Shown here piece after piece: positions 1 to 8,020 of a DNA stretch of 10,480 nucleotides. Below the pieces are notes generated by a model that was not told the origin of the DNA, made no database searches, and was given only the letters and a program-made list of their open reading frames with translations. Location of the stretch: contig JALNQF010000941.1 of NCBI GenBank assembly GCA_028456385.1, positions 1 to 10,480 of the forward strand, read 5' to 3'. Positions within the stretch are counted from its first letter, which is position 1. Each line of letters starts with the position of its first letter. A program made the translations under genes and the position numbers. The DNA is from Ophiosphaerella korrae. Taxonomy: Eukaryota > Ascomycota > Dothideomycetes > Pleosporales > Phaeosphaeriaceae.

Positions 1-61
1 AGTTTGCAATATTAGTAAGTTGCAAACTTACTAACATTAGTGCGAAAATAAGAGATATAAG

Positions 62-2806
62 GGATAACTCCCTTACACTAAGATTAAATAAGTATTTATC
101 GAAAATATAATAAAGAAAGGATAGATATAAGAATCTAAATCCTTAGTAGTATATAGACTTATATTTATAGATAAAAAGAGAATAAGTAATAAAAGACCTT
201 ACGTAGATTTTAGGAAAACTAACGTAATTATAAATAAGAACTAATACCCTTTACTATAAATAGATAAAATATAAGATAAGCTATAAAAAGTAAAGATCTT
301 TACAAAACTAGATATCTAAAACGCCTACTACTAAATTAGAATTAAAGAAGGTAATAAATAGAAAATAGCGTTTAGAACTTAATATAAACTATATAAATAT
401 CTAGTTATACTCTTTATCTTAATAAATATACTAGTAGCCTTTTAAGAAAGAATTAATATAGTACTAAAAGAGTACCTAGATATATTTACCTTTATATATC
501 TAGATAATATCCTTATATTCTTAGAAATAGAGGAAGAATATATATAACATATATACAAAGTACTAAAGAAATTAGTAGAAAGTAAACTATTCTTTAAAAT
601 AAGAAAATACGAGTTCTATATAAAAGAAATAGATTTCCTTAGATTTATTATTAAACTCGGAAAAATTAAGATTAACCTAAGAAAAATTAAGTTAATTACT
701 AAATAGCTAATACTAAAAAAACTAAAAGAGGTACAATAATTTTATAGGTTAGTAAATTTTTATAGAAAATTAATAGTATAATAGTCTAAAGATATAGAAC
801 TTATAATAAAACTTATAAAGAAAGATATACTATATAAATAGATAAAAGAATACAATAAAGTATTTAATACAATTAAAAGAAAGGTTATAAAAAACCTAGA
901 TATTAGAATATATAACTTAGACCTACTAGTAATAGTAAAAATAGATATATCTAACTTAGTCTATAGAATAGCACTAATATAAGAAGACCTAAAGACTAAA
1001 AAAGAATATTTAGTTAAATACTTCTCTAAGAAAATAAAGCTAGTAGAGCTTAACTATCTAATTTATAATAAAGAGATACTAGTAATCTATAAAGTATTTA
1101 AATAATAGAGAGTATACTTATAAAGAGTAAAATACTAAATAAAAGTCTATATAGACTATAAGAATCTTATAAGATTTATAATAAATAAGGACTTATTATA
1201 ACGCTATATAAGATAGTAAGAATTTCTATTAATATTTAATTTAGAAATTATATATATAAAAGAGAAAGATAACTAACTAGTAGATACTCTTAGTAGAAGA
1301 CTAGACTTATAAGAAGAAGTAAACGCTACTAGTATAGTTTTAGTTAAGAATAAAGAAAGATACTTAGTTTTAAATATACCTAGAATAGCTATAATACTTA
1401 AATAAAAGAGTAGTAAGCTAGATAAATAGATTTAGAAAATAACGTAAGAAGTATCTAAAGAAATAAAAAAACTAGAGATCTAGGAAGGACTTATATAAGC
1501 TTATAAAAAGATATATATACTAAGAAAGATCTAAAAAGAATTTATATAACAATTTTATAAATTACTAGTATATAGATACTAAGAAATTAATAAAACTATA
1601 GATATATTATTAATAGACTACTATATCCTAAAAGTAAGATAGCTAGTAATAGAAGTACTACAAGACTATATAGAATATTATAGAAATAAGTATAGTAGAT
1701 ATATACTATATAGAATATTACAACTAATTAAAGTACTAGAATAACTATAAGGAGTTATTATAATAGACTTTATTACGAAGTTACTTAAGTTAAAGGACCT
1801 AATATTAGGGGTTAAGTATAATAGAATTCTAATAATAGTAGATAAGCTTATAAAATATTTATATTTTAGGCTATATAAAGAAAAAAGTAGGATAGAGGTT
1901 ACTATATACTAGGTTCTAAGAACTATAATTAGTTAATATAGACTACTAGATAAGATTATTATAAATAGAGATATAAGGTTTATATTAAAACTATAGGAAA
2001 TAATTATAGTATAATTAGAAATATAATATATAATATCTACTATATATTACCTATAAATAGATAGATAATTAGATTAAATAAATTAGATAGTAGAGTAGTA
2101 CTTAAGATACTACCTTAACTATAATTAGAATAACTAGGTATAGTTACTACTTATAGTATAGTTAGTATATAATAGTATAAAGAACGTAGTAATAAGAGTA
2201 TTACTTTTTTTTGTAAACTATAGATTTAACCCTAGTATATATTAAATACTAAGAAATATAAAATCTTAGTCTCTAAAAGGAAAAAGCTTTACTAATAGAC
2301 TTAAAGAAATATATAATTAATTAAGATAGGATGTAGAGTTCTTGTATAATTAAATAGTAAAATATTATAACAAGAAGTACTAAGAAGGACCTTAATTTAG
2401 AGAGAGAGAAAAAGTATAGTTAGTTAGGATAAACGTAAAAAGTAAACAACTAAGTTTAAAACTAGATTACGTTAAGATAAAACTATATAAGATTAAGAAG
2501 AAAGTTACGCTAGTTATATTTAAACTAAAGCTACTAAGTAAAATAAGGATATACCTAACCTTCTATATAGTACTAATAGAGATAGTACTATAAAATATAG
2601 AACTACTAGTATATAAAGTAGATATATATAGAGAATAGGAAGAATAAGAAGTTAAAGAAATCCTAGTATACTAGTTCTATAATAGTAAGAACTATTACTT
2701 AGTAAAATAGGTAAGAATAGATAAGAAAGGATAACTATAAGAAGATATATAAGAACTAGAAGATAATCTTAACTACTTTAAGAAACTAAAAGAGTTCTAA
2801 AATTAA
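62..2806 (+). pseudogene. pol: Gypsy pol remnant: RT, RNase H, integrase, chromodomain
   Basis: All recognisable motifs lie in one frame (codons starting at positions equal to 2 modulo 3). RT: RPYVDFRK at 194, KIFTKLDI at 293, and the YxDD box as YLDN at 497-508. RNase H: VKIDISN at 935 and a terminal LVDTLSRR near 1277. Integrase: a decayed HHCC region near 1570-1700, then the core IDFITK at 1763, INRDIRF near 1960, and a conserved segment ending near 2110 in which the glutamines, tryptophans and histidines have become stops or tyrosines. The C-terminus at about 2648-2797 matches a chromodomain of the YLVKW...EDN type. The frame is broken by many TAA/TAG codons, as expected from CAA, CAG and TGG after C-to-T or G-to-A change. 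No net frameshift is seen. It is non-functional, and its family is clear from motif order. Confidence 0.9.
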
Positions 2807-3436
2807 AACTCTCTAGAGCGCCTTATAGCGAACTAAGAAAATTAACGTTACTACTACTAAATAGAGAAGTAATAGGAACACCTAATACTATAAGAATAGC
2901 CTCTACTATAGTCTTAAAATTAAGCTTAGACTCTATAAAAGTAGCTTACGTAATAAACTTCTTATTATTTAAAGCTTTTATCTTATAAAGATAAACTAAA
3001 TAAGTGTAATTTTTTACCTATATACTTAGAATCTAATTACGTTCTTTTTTAGCCTTAGTAATCTATTTAGATAGTTTATCTTAAGTATAATTAATAGCTC
3101 TCTTTATTACAAATAAGTATAGACGTATAAATAAGTATTATTAACTTATATTCTATAAGAGATATACTAGAAAGATTATAAAACGTATAAGTATTAGTAT
3201 AAATATATACTTTATATACCTTACTATATTTTAAAGAAATATACTCTAGAAGAGGATTTAAAGACTTGTAATAAGAATAAAGAAATATAGTAATACTATA
3301 ATATAATATACAATCTACTAATTAAAGATAATAGAGAGTAGACTTAGTAGGTATAAGAGAGGATAAGGAGCTTAATATTAATAAAGAAACTAAGTTAATA
3401 ACTTTAGCCCTAGAATAGATAAACTAGAACCTATTT
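2807..3436 (+). other. Gypsy 3' region between chromodomain and polypurine tract
   Basis: About 630 bases separate the recognisable pol end from the polypurine tract. The pol frame can be followed through it with only TAA/TAG interruptions. It includes a segment near 2975-3040 that reads KDKLNKCNFLP and then several tyrosines that could be former cysteines. This may be a C-terminal extension of pol, a second small ORF or untranslated sequence. TGA codons are rare in RIP-mutated DNA anyway, so their absence is weak evidence for coding. Confidence 0.35.
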
Positions 3437-3450
3437 AAAAGAGGAGATAG
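3437..3450 (+). other. Gypsy polypurine tract
   Basis: AAAAGAGGAGATAG, almost pure purine, lies directly before a TGTTA-type LTR start. This is the expected position of the plus-strand DNA synthesis primer of an LTR retrotransposon. It lacks CpA/TpG apart from the junction, so RIP would have spared it. Confidence 0.65.
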
Positions 3451-3577
3451 TGTTATAAGCGTAACAAGAGAAATTAAGATAGAGCTAATTAGCCCTAACT
3501 TAGATACTAACAAAGTATAAGACGAGTAAAGTAATAACCTTAATTAGGAAACTACTTATAACTAGGATATATAGTAG

Positions 3578-3700
3578 TAATCTATAATTACGTATAAATA
3601 GATTAGAATATTCTATAATAACGTATAAATAGATTAAAGTAATCTATAGTTATATATAAATAGATTAGTAGTAATCTATAGTATTATATAAATAGATTAG
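3578..3700 (+). repeat. Four tandem hairpin units in the Gypsy LTR
   Basis: Units at 3578-3608, 3609-3639, 3640-3671 and 3672-3700 are 31, 31, 32 and 29 bp long. Units 1, 3 and 4 begin with TAATCTAT and contain its reverse complement ATAGATTA 11-12 bases later. Unit 2 keeps the pattern with one change in the first arm (TATTCTAT). Each unit is therefore both a direct repeat and a potential hairpin. Repeats in the U3 part of an LTR often act as enhancer-like sites; that role is inferred. Confidence 0.8.
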
Positions 3701-3846
3701 TATAAGTATATAGTTAATAAGGTGCGTATTATTAAAATAGTATTAGTAATTTAATCCTTTAACTATAGAATACTAATACAAGATAGTTATAAGATATCTT
3801 CTATTATTTATAGTTATTGTAGATTATAATACGAGCTTTTATTATT

Positions 3847-3886
3847 ACTTCCTAATCTACTAATAACTTAAAGGTTATTAGGAAGT
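3847..3886 (+). repeat. Hairpin near the right end of the Gypsy LTR
   Basis: ACTTCCTAAT (3847-3856) is the exact reverse complement of ATTAGGAAGT (3877-3886), with a 20-base loop. It could be an RNA structure in the R/U5 part of the LTR, for example in 3' end formation. The function is unknown. Confidence 0.6.
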
Positions 3887-3930
3887 CGACCCTAGTAACT
3901 CTATTACAATTAGCTTAGACTATATACTAC

Positions 3931-3972
3931 TTATACTTTACTTTTTTTAATAACTTAATTAGTAAAGTATAA
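3931..3972 (+). repeat. 12-bp perfect inverted repeat
   Basis: TTATACTTTACT (3931-3942) and AGTAAAGTATAA (3961-3972) are exact reverse complements around an 18-base loop. The arms lie just outside the inferred LTR end. They may be the edge of a second repeat element, but short inverted repeats are common by chance in sequence this AT-rich. Confidence 0.45.
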
Positions 3973-4033
3973 TAAAGCTTTAAGTTATTAACTACTTAAA
4001 GTTTTAAAAAAGAGAGTAAGTAAATTAGATATT

Positions 4034-4173
4034 AATAACTAAAGTATATATAGTAATTATATAATAAAATATAAATAATAGATAATTTTTAGTATATAAT
4101 ATTAAAGTACTATTATTTTTAGTTAAAGATTAGATTACTAATACTATTCTAATAATATATATTACTACTAACT
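4034..4173 (+). repeat. Dispersed repeat, left copy
   Basis: This 140-base segment is closely similar, in the same orientation, to 10113-10250. It begins AATAACTAAAGTATATATAG and ends near ATATATATTACTACTAACT. The middle is more diverged, with small indels. Weaker similarity seems to extend left to about 3980 and right of 4173. The repeat family is not identified. Confidence 0.75.
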
Positions 4174-4197
4174 ATATACTTACTATTTTACTACTAG

Positions 4198-4239
4198 CTT
4201 TATAGCTTTATAACTACTAAGCTTTATAAAGCTATAAAG
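4198..4239 (+). repeat. 16-bp perfect inverted repeat
   Basis: CTTTATAGCTTTATAA (4198-4213) and TTATAAAGCTATAAAG (4224-4239) are exact reverse complements around a 10-base loop. Sixteen matched pairs are more than expected by chance here. The structure may be an internal inverted repeat of the repeat element that fills this block. No function can be assigned. Confidence 0.6.
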
Positions 4240-4690
4240 TTATTATATATCTTTATTATAATTAACTTCTTAATTAAGCTTATTATCTTCTATTATAGAG
4301 CTAATTAGCTCTATTTAATTACTTTCTATTACTACTATAATAAGTATAACTAGTATTACTAGTTATAATAGTAATCTAAGGTTTAAATTATATTATTAAT
4401 AGATAATATTTAGCTAATATAAAAAAAAATAAAGATTAATAGAGTAAAATAGATACTTTAGATAGTTTTATATAAACTAAACTTAATTACTTTTAGCTTT
4501 TATTTTTCTATCTTTTTTTATTCTATAAATCTTTATAATAATAATTATAAGTTAAGTATTTTTAGGATATAAGCAATTTATTTTAATATTTACTTTAGAT
4601 TATTTTTAGTACCTATTATTTAGTAATTACTATTACTATTACTATAGTAAACGACAACCCTAGGCTAATAGAGGGTATACACTATACTAA

Positions 4691-5230
4691 ATTTGTATGT
4701 GAAATACACTGTATTTCTAATAGCTTCGATGAGCTTCGAAGGCCCCTGCGCTAAGCCCTACTACTTATCTATTATGCACATGCGCTGGATGTTGATCTGA
4801 AGCCTTGTTTGTCCAACACCAGAGTATCGAGTCGAGAGTGTTAGTGATGAAATGACGAATAACCAATTATGTATATGATCTCAAACCTCTTCAGGGACCC
4901 CCACAAGTGCACCTCGAATCCTTTATCATGCCCAGGTGAGTTGTTGGAGCCCAAAATGCTACCTAGCAGCTGTCGAGACGTTTGAGCTAAAAACTTCGTT
5001 CTCGCATGTCTCGGCTGCATCAACATCACAAAGTGATCAGTACTGGAATTAGCCTGCATCTAGGGATTTCCAGCAGCTCAGGCTCAATCCTAGTTATCCA
5101 AAAACAAAAAAATCTTAAAATTTAAAATTTAGCTGAGCTACACATGTACTGCTCCTTCCTCTTCAACTTTTCCATATTTTGAAACGATATACCCCCTGTT
5201 ATGATAACAGACGTATTGATACTTAGTGCC
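4691..5230. other. Transition zone and 3' flank of the carboxypeptidase gene
   Basis: Base composition returns to normal here and no gene is recognised. A 72-codon minus-strand open frame (4841-5059) has no recognisable features. Near the junction is the palindrome GAAATACACTGTATTTC (4701-4717). At 5196-5210, about 20 bases past the carboxypeptidase stop, CTGTTATGATAACAG has 7-bp inverted arms. An A/T-rich stretch at 5101-5130 lies 100-130 bases past the stop and would suit 3' end formation. The last two points are inference from position. Confidence 0.5.
4701..4717. repeat. 17-bp palindrome at the AT-rich/normal junction
   Basis: GAAATACA (4701-4708) and TGTATTTC (4710-4717) are exact reverse complements around a single C. 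It lies where RIP-type composition ends. It could be a transposon terminus or a protein-binding site, and nothing visible decides which. Confidence 0.5.
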
Positions 5231-7312
5231 TCAGTTGGCTATCGCCTTCGCTTGACCAGCGAGGATGAAATCTTTCACAATCGCTTTTCCGCTGTACAAA
5301 ATCGACATTTCCTCCTTTGTACACGTCTCCATAACATCCCAGAGATAGCATTTCGCAGGTTTGTTATGTTTTGGTACCTCAGATGTTGACCAGGCCGAAT
5401 TTGGGCCTGCGCTGGAATAGCTTTCAGTGCACGGTTCTTTACCAGTCGCGACATCAGTGTTAGACATTATCCGGTTGAAGATCTGGTAAGTAGTTTCAGG
5501 TTGAGAGTACGGTGCTGCGTGGGGCTAAGTCAGTTGAAAATTTTGAGCCAGGATGAATTAACAGCCTTACCTCCATGTTCGGCCTGGAAGACGCGAGAAA
5601 ACGTTAAGTTACCGTGCTGTCGTACCAAGCCGCCGATATATATAGAGTTTGTCTCAATACTAGCATAACCCGCCTTTTTAAAGTTGGCAGACATGCCAGA
5701 GTCGATTGCAAGACTGACGGCTTCGCCACCCATCCAGTTGCATTGAAAATCGCGATCGCCGTAGACAAAAGCAACTTTGATGCCTCTATCAAGCAGTTTT
5801 CCAAGCTTTGTGATACCATCGCCTAAGACGAAATCGCCTGTTGTATCAAAACCTGTTGACAAAAAGTCAGTCGGACTCCATACGCTCACAGAACTGTTAC
5901 GGTTGCTTACCTATAGCACTGGGAATTGACTGGCCTGTCCAGTTTAGAGGAACTCCCAGAGCTTGCTGAATTTCTGCGTTGTTCAAGTAGCCGGCAGCAT
6001 ACTTAGGCGGATCGGCCAAGGGTAGTTCCGGAACGGTGATGTCAAACTTGTTGCGCTGTAGGCCAGTCAGATCTAGAGTGCCTTTTTAAACACAATTAAA
6101 CTTACTCCTGACTTATCGAAATCGTTACGCATGCTATTGAAGCAGTAGGTGTATGCTTTTTTGCAAGCCTCGTTGACGTCTTTTTGATTTCCTATTCCAA
6201 ATGGATCTTTCTCAGCAGCAATTTTCCTGCACGCTGCTGTCATATTTTTGCATATTGGTGATGCAGCAATTGCAGACTCATACTGGGTTTGATTGATAAG
6301 CTTGATCCCGTACGTATTGTTGTAAGCGAACTCGGGGTAGTAGATCATTTGCGTATCGATATCAATGCAAGCGTTGACGAATCCGAGCGTGTCAAGATGG
6401 AGCTCGACAGCAGAACCTCTAAAGCTACCATTCGCAATTTTATCGTTTTGTTGTTGGAAGTAATCGGCGAAAACTGGACCGTAGTGGCCAAAATAAGACT
6501 CGCCCCACATGCTGAATCTATTGTTCCGTTGCTTATATTTGGGAAATCTACGCCAGTGTAAGCAGTTAACTTAATGCTAATAGTAAGTGTGAAGACTTGC
6601 TCTTGCATCCAAGTCTGCATGAAATGCCACATGATGGGCGCAGCCGCCATTGAGGTGTTCGGCGCATTGGCAGGATTCTGAGAAGGAAAAGTCCCAACTA
6701 AGTGGGTGAGATTGGTGTTGGGAACACCGGTATTTGAGAAGTTTGCTGGTTTGTATGCAAATGGCGAGTTAACTACATCGAGGGTTCCGTTGACCAATGT
6801 GTCGTAAGAGTATCCAACTTGAACAGGCTGATCGATGAAGACCATGTTGACCTTGTCGTTCCAAGACCATGGGCTGAGTTCGGTTGATCTCGAGTCCTCG
6901 CCCACTATGCAAGGGCCAACTTCGTAAAGTGCCGCCGAAGTGGATGGCACACCAGGCCCACCTTGCAGCCAAGCTGACAGTGGAGCATTCTTAGCATCTT
7001 TGCGGGCTTCAAAGAACCAGAAATATATATGGCTTTCGTAATTCCGATTTTCGGCAGGGTTGCGTGGGAGGTTGACATATCCGCTGTAGCCTTTGACCCC
7101 CTTTGTGGTCTCGCATATACTAGTCTCAATTACAGTTAGAAAATAAAGGTCTCTCGAATCAAAAATTTACACACCTCCTTGAAGGAAATCGAAACTCCAG
7201 GAAACTTGGTGGACTTTACGACTGCCACCCCTTCTGGCTTAAGGGGGAGAGATGCTGTTACTGCAGTGAATGCAAGTGAGCACAAGACCCATAAGATTCG
7301 CATAGTGAACAT
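5231..7312 (-). CDS. Secreted S10-family serine carboxypeptidase, six exons
   Basis: Predicted to remove C-terminal residues from peptides outside the cell or in the secretory pathway. Exons (minus strand): 7312-7175, 7124-6601, 6547-6106, 6055-5911, 5852-5571, 5514-5231. Together they give 1815 nt and 604 residues. Introns are 50, 53, 50, 58 and 56 nt. Residues 1-20 form a signal peptide with likely cleavage at AVTA|S. S10 motifs in order: ICETT and YSGYV (about 49-63), WLQGGPGVPST (98-108), the FIDQPVQVGYSYD segment (142-154), WGESYFGHYGP with nucleophile Ser238, YGDRDFQCNW with Asp451, and QAEHG with His509. Several N-glycosylation sequons are present, e.g. Asn158, 174, 184 and 202. No stop or frameshift was seen. 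Odd points are the Gln/Val changes in the GGPG motif and a GC-AG second intron. Intron 1 has an alternative boundary pair (7172-7120) giving V instead of TS. A second in-frame ATG at 7303 is possible. Confidence 0.93.
6548..6600 (-). other. GC-AG intron (intron 2 of the carboxypeptidase gene)
   Basis: On the minus strand the intron starts GCAAGT and ends GGCGTAG, with TTAACTG as a likely branch site about 16 bases upstream of the acceptor. GCAAGT is the usual donor of the minor GC-AG class. Splicing here joins MQE directly to FPKYKQ and the WGESY motif in frame. The nearby GT (6596-6595) would leave the downstream exon in the wrong frame with an early stop. Confidence 0.8.
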
Positions 7313-7417
7313 GCTTCTGGCCCTCGTGGGAAAGTACAGTTGATGAAGAATGAGGGTTCAATATCAGAGGCACAAAGATGATACTGTTGTGTCCTAGGTT
7401 GCTTCTCCATGGCCCAC

Positions 7418-7423
7418 CTTATA
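7418..7423 (-). promoter_or_regulatory. Possible TATA box of the carboxypeptidase gene
   Basis: The minus strand reads CATATAAG here, about 105 bases upstream of the ATG at 7312. The 60 bases before the ATG are pyrimidine-rich (CTCATTC, CTTTCCC), as is common around fungal transcription starts. The ATG has A at -3. The assignment rests on position and motif only. Confidence 0.4.
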
Positions 7424-7863
7424 TGGCGATTATCATATTGCCTTTTTATCGCCCCATGTTGTGAAATGCGGCGCGGGCGTCATGACTCTCACCCTCGAAA
7501 AGAGAAGGCTCTCATTAGACAGCTCGTACCGAAGTGTATAGGGATCATCATGCAAAATTAGGTGTTACCGCTAGAGCATGCACAACATCAGGCCGACCGT
7601 AAGGCTATCCGAGCGGACGAATGAGAAGACTGACCGCAGCAGGGACGCCGCACAGGTGATGCAGGGACGACGACAAAGCAATATGTGGTCTGTTGCCAAT
7701 AATTTCGTTTAAACAGATCCGATCTCCTTTGGAGGTTAGATAGAAGGGAAGATTCGTGACAGGATAGTAGTGGTGCAGGTTGTGAGGTACTGGAATGGTT
7801 GGGCGGGCACAGCCACATATGCACCGCCCCAGCACGTGAGGGGCCGATGCACTCCCATCAGTG

Positions 7864-7891
7864 TCAAGGGCCGAGGGCTGAGGGCGGAGGG
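7864..7891 (+). repeat. Four tandem heptamers ending in AGGG
   Basis: TCAAGGG, CCGAGGG, CTGAGGG and CGGAGGG follow one another without gaps, 28-55 bases upstream of the TATA stretch at 7919. They may be clustered binding sites for a zinc-finger regulator, since AGGGG-type cores are used by Msn2/4-like factors. That use is inferred. Confidence 0.5.
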
Positions 7892-7918
7892 TTGAAGTAA
7901 ACAGCGATATCAAAGAGT

Positions 7919-7930
7919 GTATATATATAC
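7919..7930 (+). promoter_or_regulatory. TATA box of the cysteine-rich protein gene
   Basis: GTATATATATAC lies about 90 bases upstream of the preferred ATG at 8021. It directly abuts the upstream in-frame ATG at 7931, which makes 7931 unlikely to be within the transcript and supports 8021 as the start. Confidence 0.55.
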
Positions 7931-8020
7931 ATGCTGTTTGAGCTCTTCTGGCCTTCAGTTGAACCACCCCCCGTAGTCCTCTTGATTGGGCGTGCTACCC
8001 AGGTACCTACTATCATCAAC

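Larger units (their letters stand above)
1..3908 (+). mobile_element. RIP-degraded Ty3/Gypsy LTR retrotransposon, 3' part
   Basis: The element enters from the left edge inside the reverse transcriptase region. It continues through RNase H, integrase and a chromodomain-like segment, then a polypurine tract and a probable 3' LTR. The domain order RT-RNase H-IN-chromodomain is that of fungal Gypsy chromoviruses. Gag, protease and the 5' LTR would lie left of the window. The block is very AT-rich and poor in CpA/TpG, while about 30 CpG sites survive, so the decay is RIP-type. The right end at 3908 is inferred from an LTR-like terminus and not from a target-site duplication. Confidence 0.88.
3451..3908 (+). 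repeat. Probable 3' LTR of the Gypsy element (458 bp)
   Basis: It starts with TGTTATAAGCGTAACA, itself a short inverted repeat (TGTTA...TAACA), immediately after the polypurine tract. It plausibly ends with CTATTACA at 3908, giving TG...CA ends. Inside are four hairpin-forming tandem units (3578-3700) and a 10-bp-arm hairpin near the right end. The left boundary is well supported. The right boundary is an estimate because no second LTR is in the window to align. Confidence 0.6.
3909..4690. repeat. AT-rich RIP-mutated repeat block next to the Gypsy LTR
   Basis: No coding domain is recognisable on either strand. From 3909 to about 4640 there is no CpG and almost no CpA/TpG, unlike the Gypsy element to its left, which keeps CpG. 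The block contains a 12-bp inverted repeat (3931-3942 and 3961-3972), a 16-bp inverted repeat (4198-4213 and 4224-4239), the palindrome TAGAGCTAATTAGCTCTA (4295-4312), an 11-bp-arm palindrome (4345-4367) and a short TTACTA run near 4625-4648. A 140-bp segment recurs in the right block. Normal composition returns between about 4650 and 4730. Confidence 0.6.
7313..8020. promoter_or_regulatory. Divergent intergenic region between the two genes
   Basis: About 700 bases separate the two divergent start codons and no gene is recognised inside. Possible elements on the rightward side are CCAAT at 7696-7700, GGGCGGGC at 7801-7808, an E-box CACGTG at 7833-7838 immediately followed by AGGGG (a stress-response-element core) at 7839-7843, a four-copy heptamer run at 7864-7891, and a long TATA at 7919-7930. 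The 120-codon and 78-codon open frames on the minus strand here show no coding features. Confidence 0.5.

Noticed and set aside
3578..3700. CRISPR-like array
   Set aside because: The units are contiguous with no unique spacers and lie within a eukaryotic retrotransposon LTR.
1..4650. Mitochondrial or bacterial AT-rich DNA
   Set aside because: The AT-rich blocks carry Gypsy and Copia pol motifs and specific CpA/TpG loss, and they are contiguous with a nuclear gene with spliceosomal introns.
4841..5059. Minus-strand open frame of 72 codons
   Set aside because: No recognisable domain, no clear promoter and no codon bias. Its position in the 3' flank of the peptidase gene fits non-coding DNA.
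6073..6105. 33-nt intron ending at CTCTAG in the carboxypeptidase gene
   Set aside because: It is too short for a fungal intron and would put the next exon out of the family frame. The acceptor at 6056, with a CTGAC branch site, gives 50 nt and the expected GRNKFD sequence.
7931..8020. Upstream in-frame ATG adding 30 residues to the cysteine-rich protein
   Set aside because: It directly abuts a TATATATATAC stretch that is better read as the TATA box, and the ATG at 8021 has a better context.
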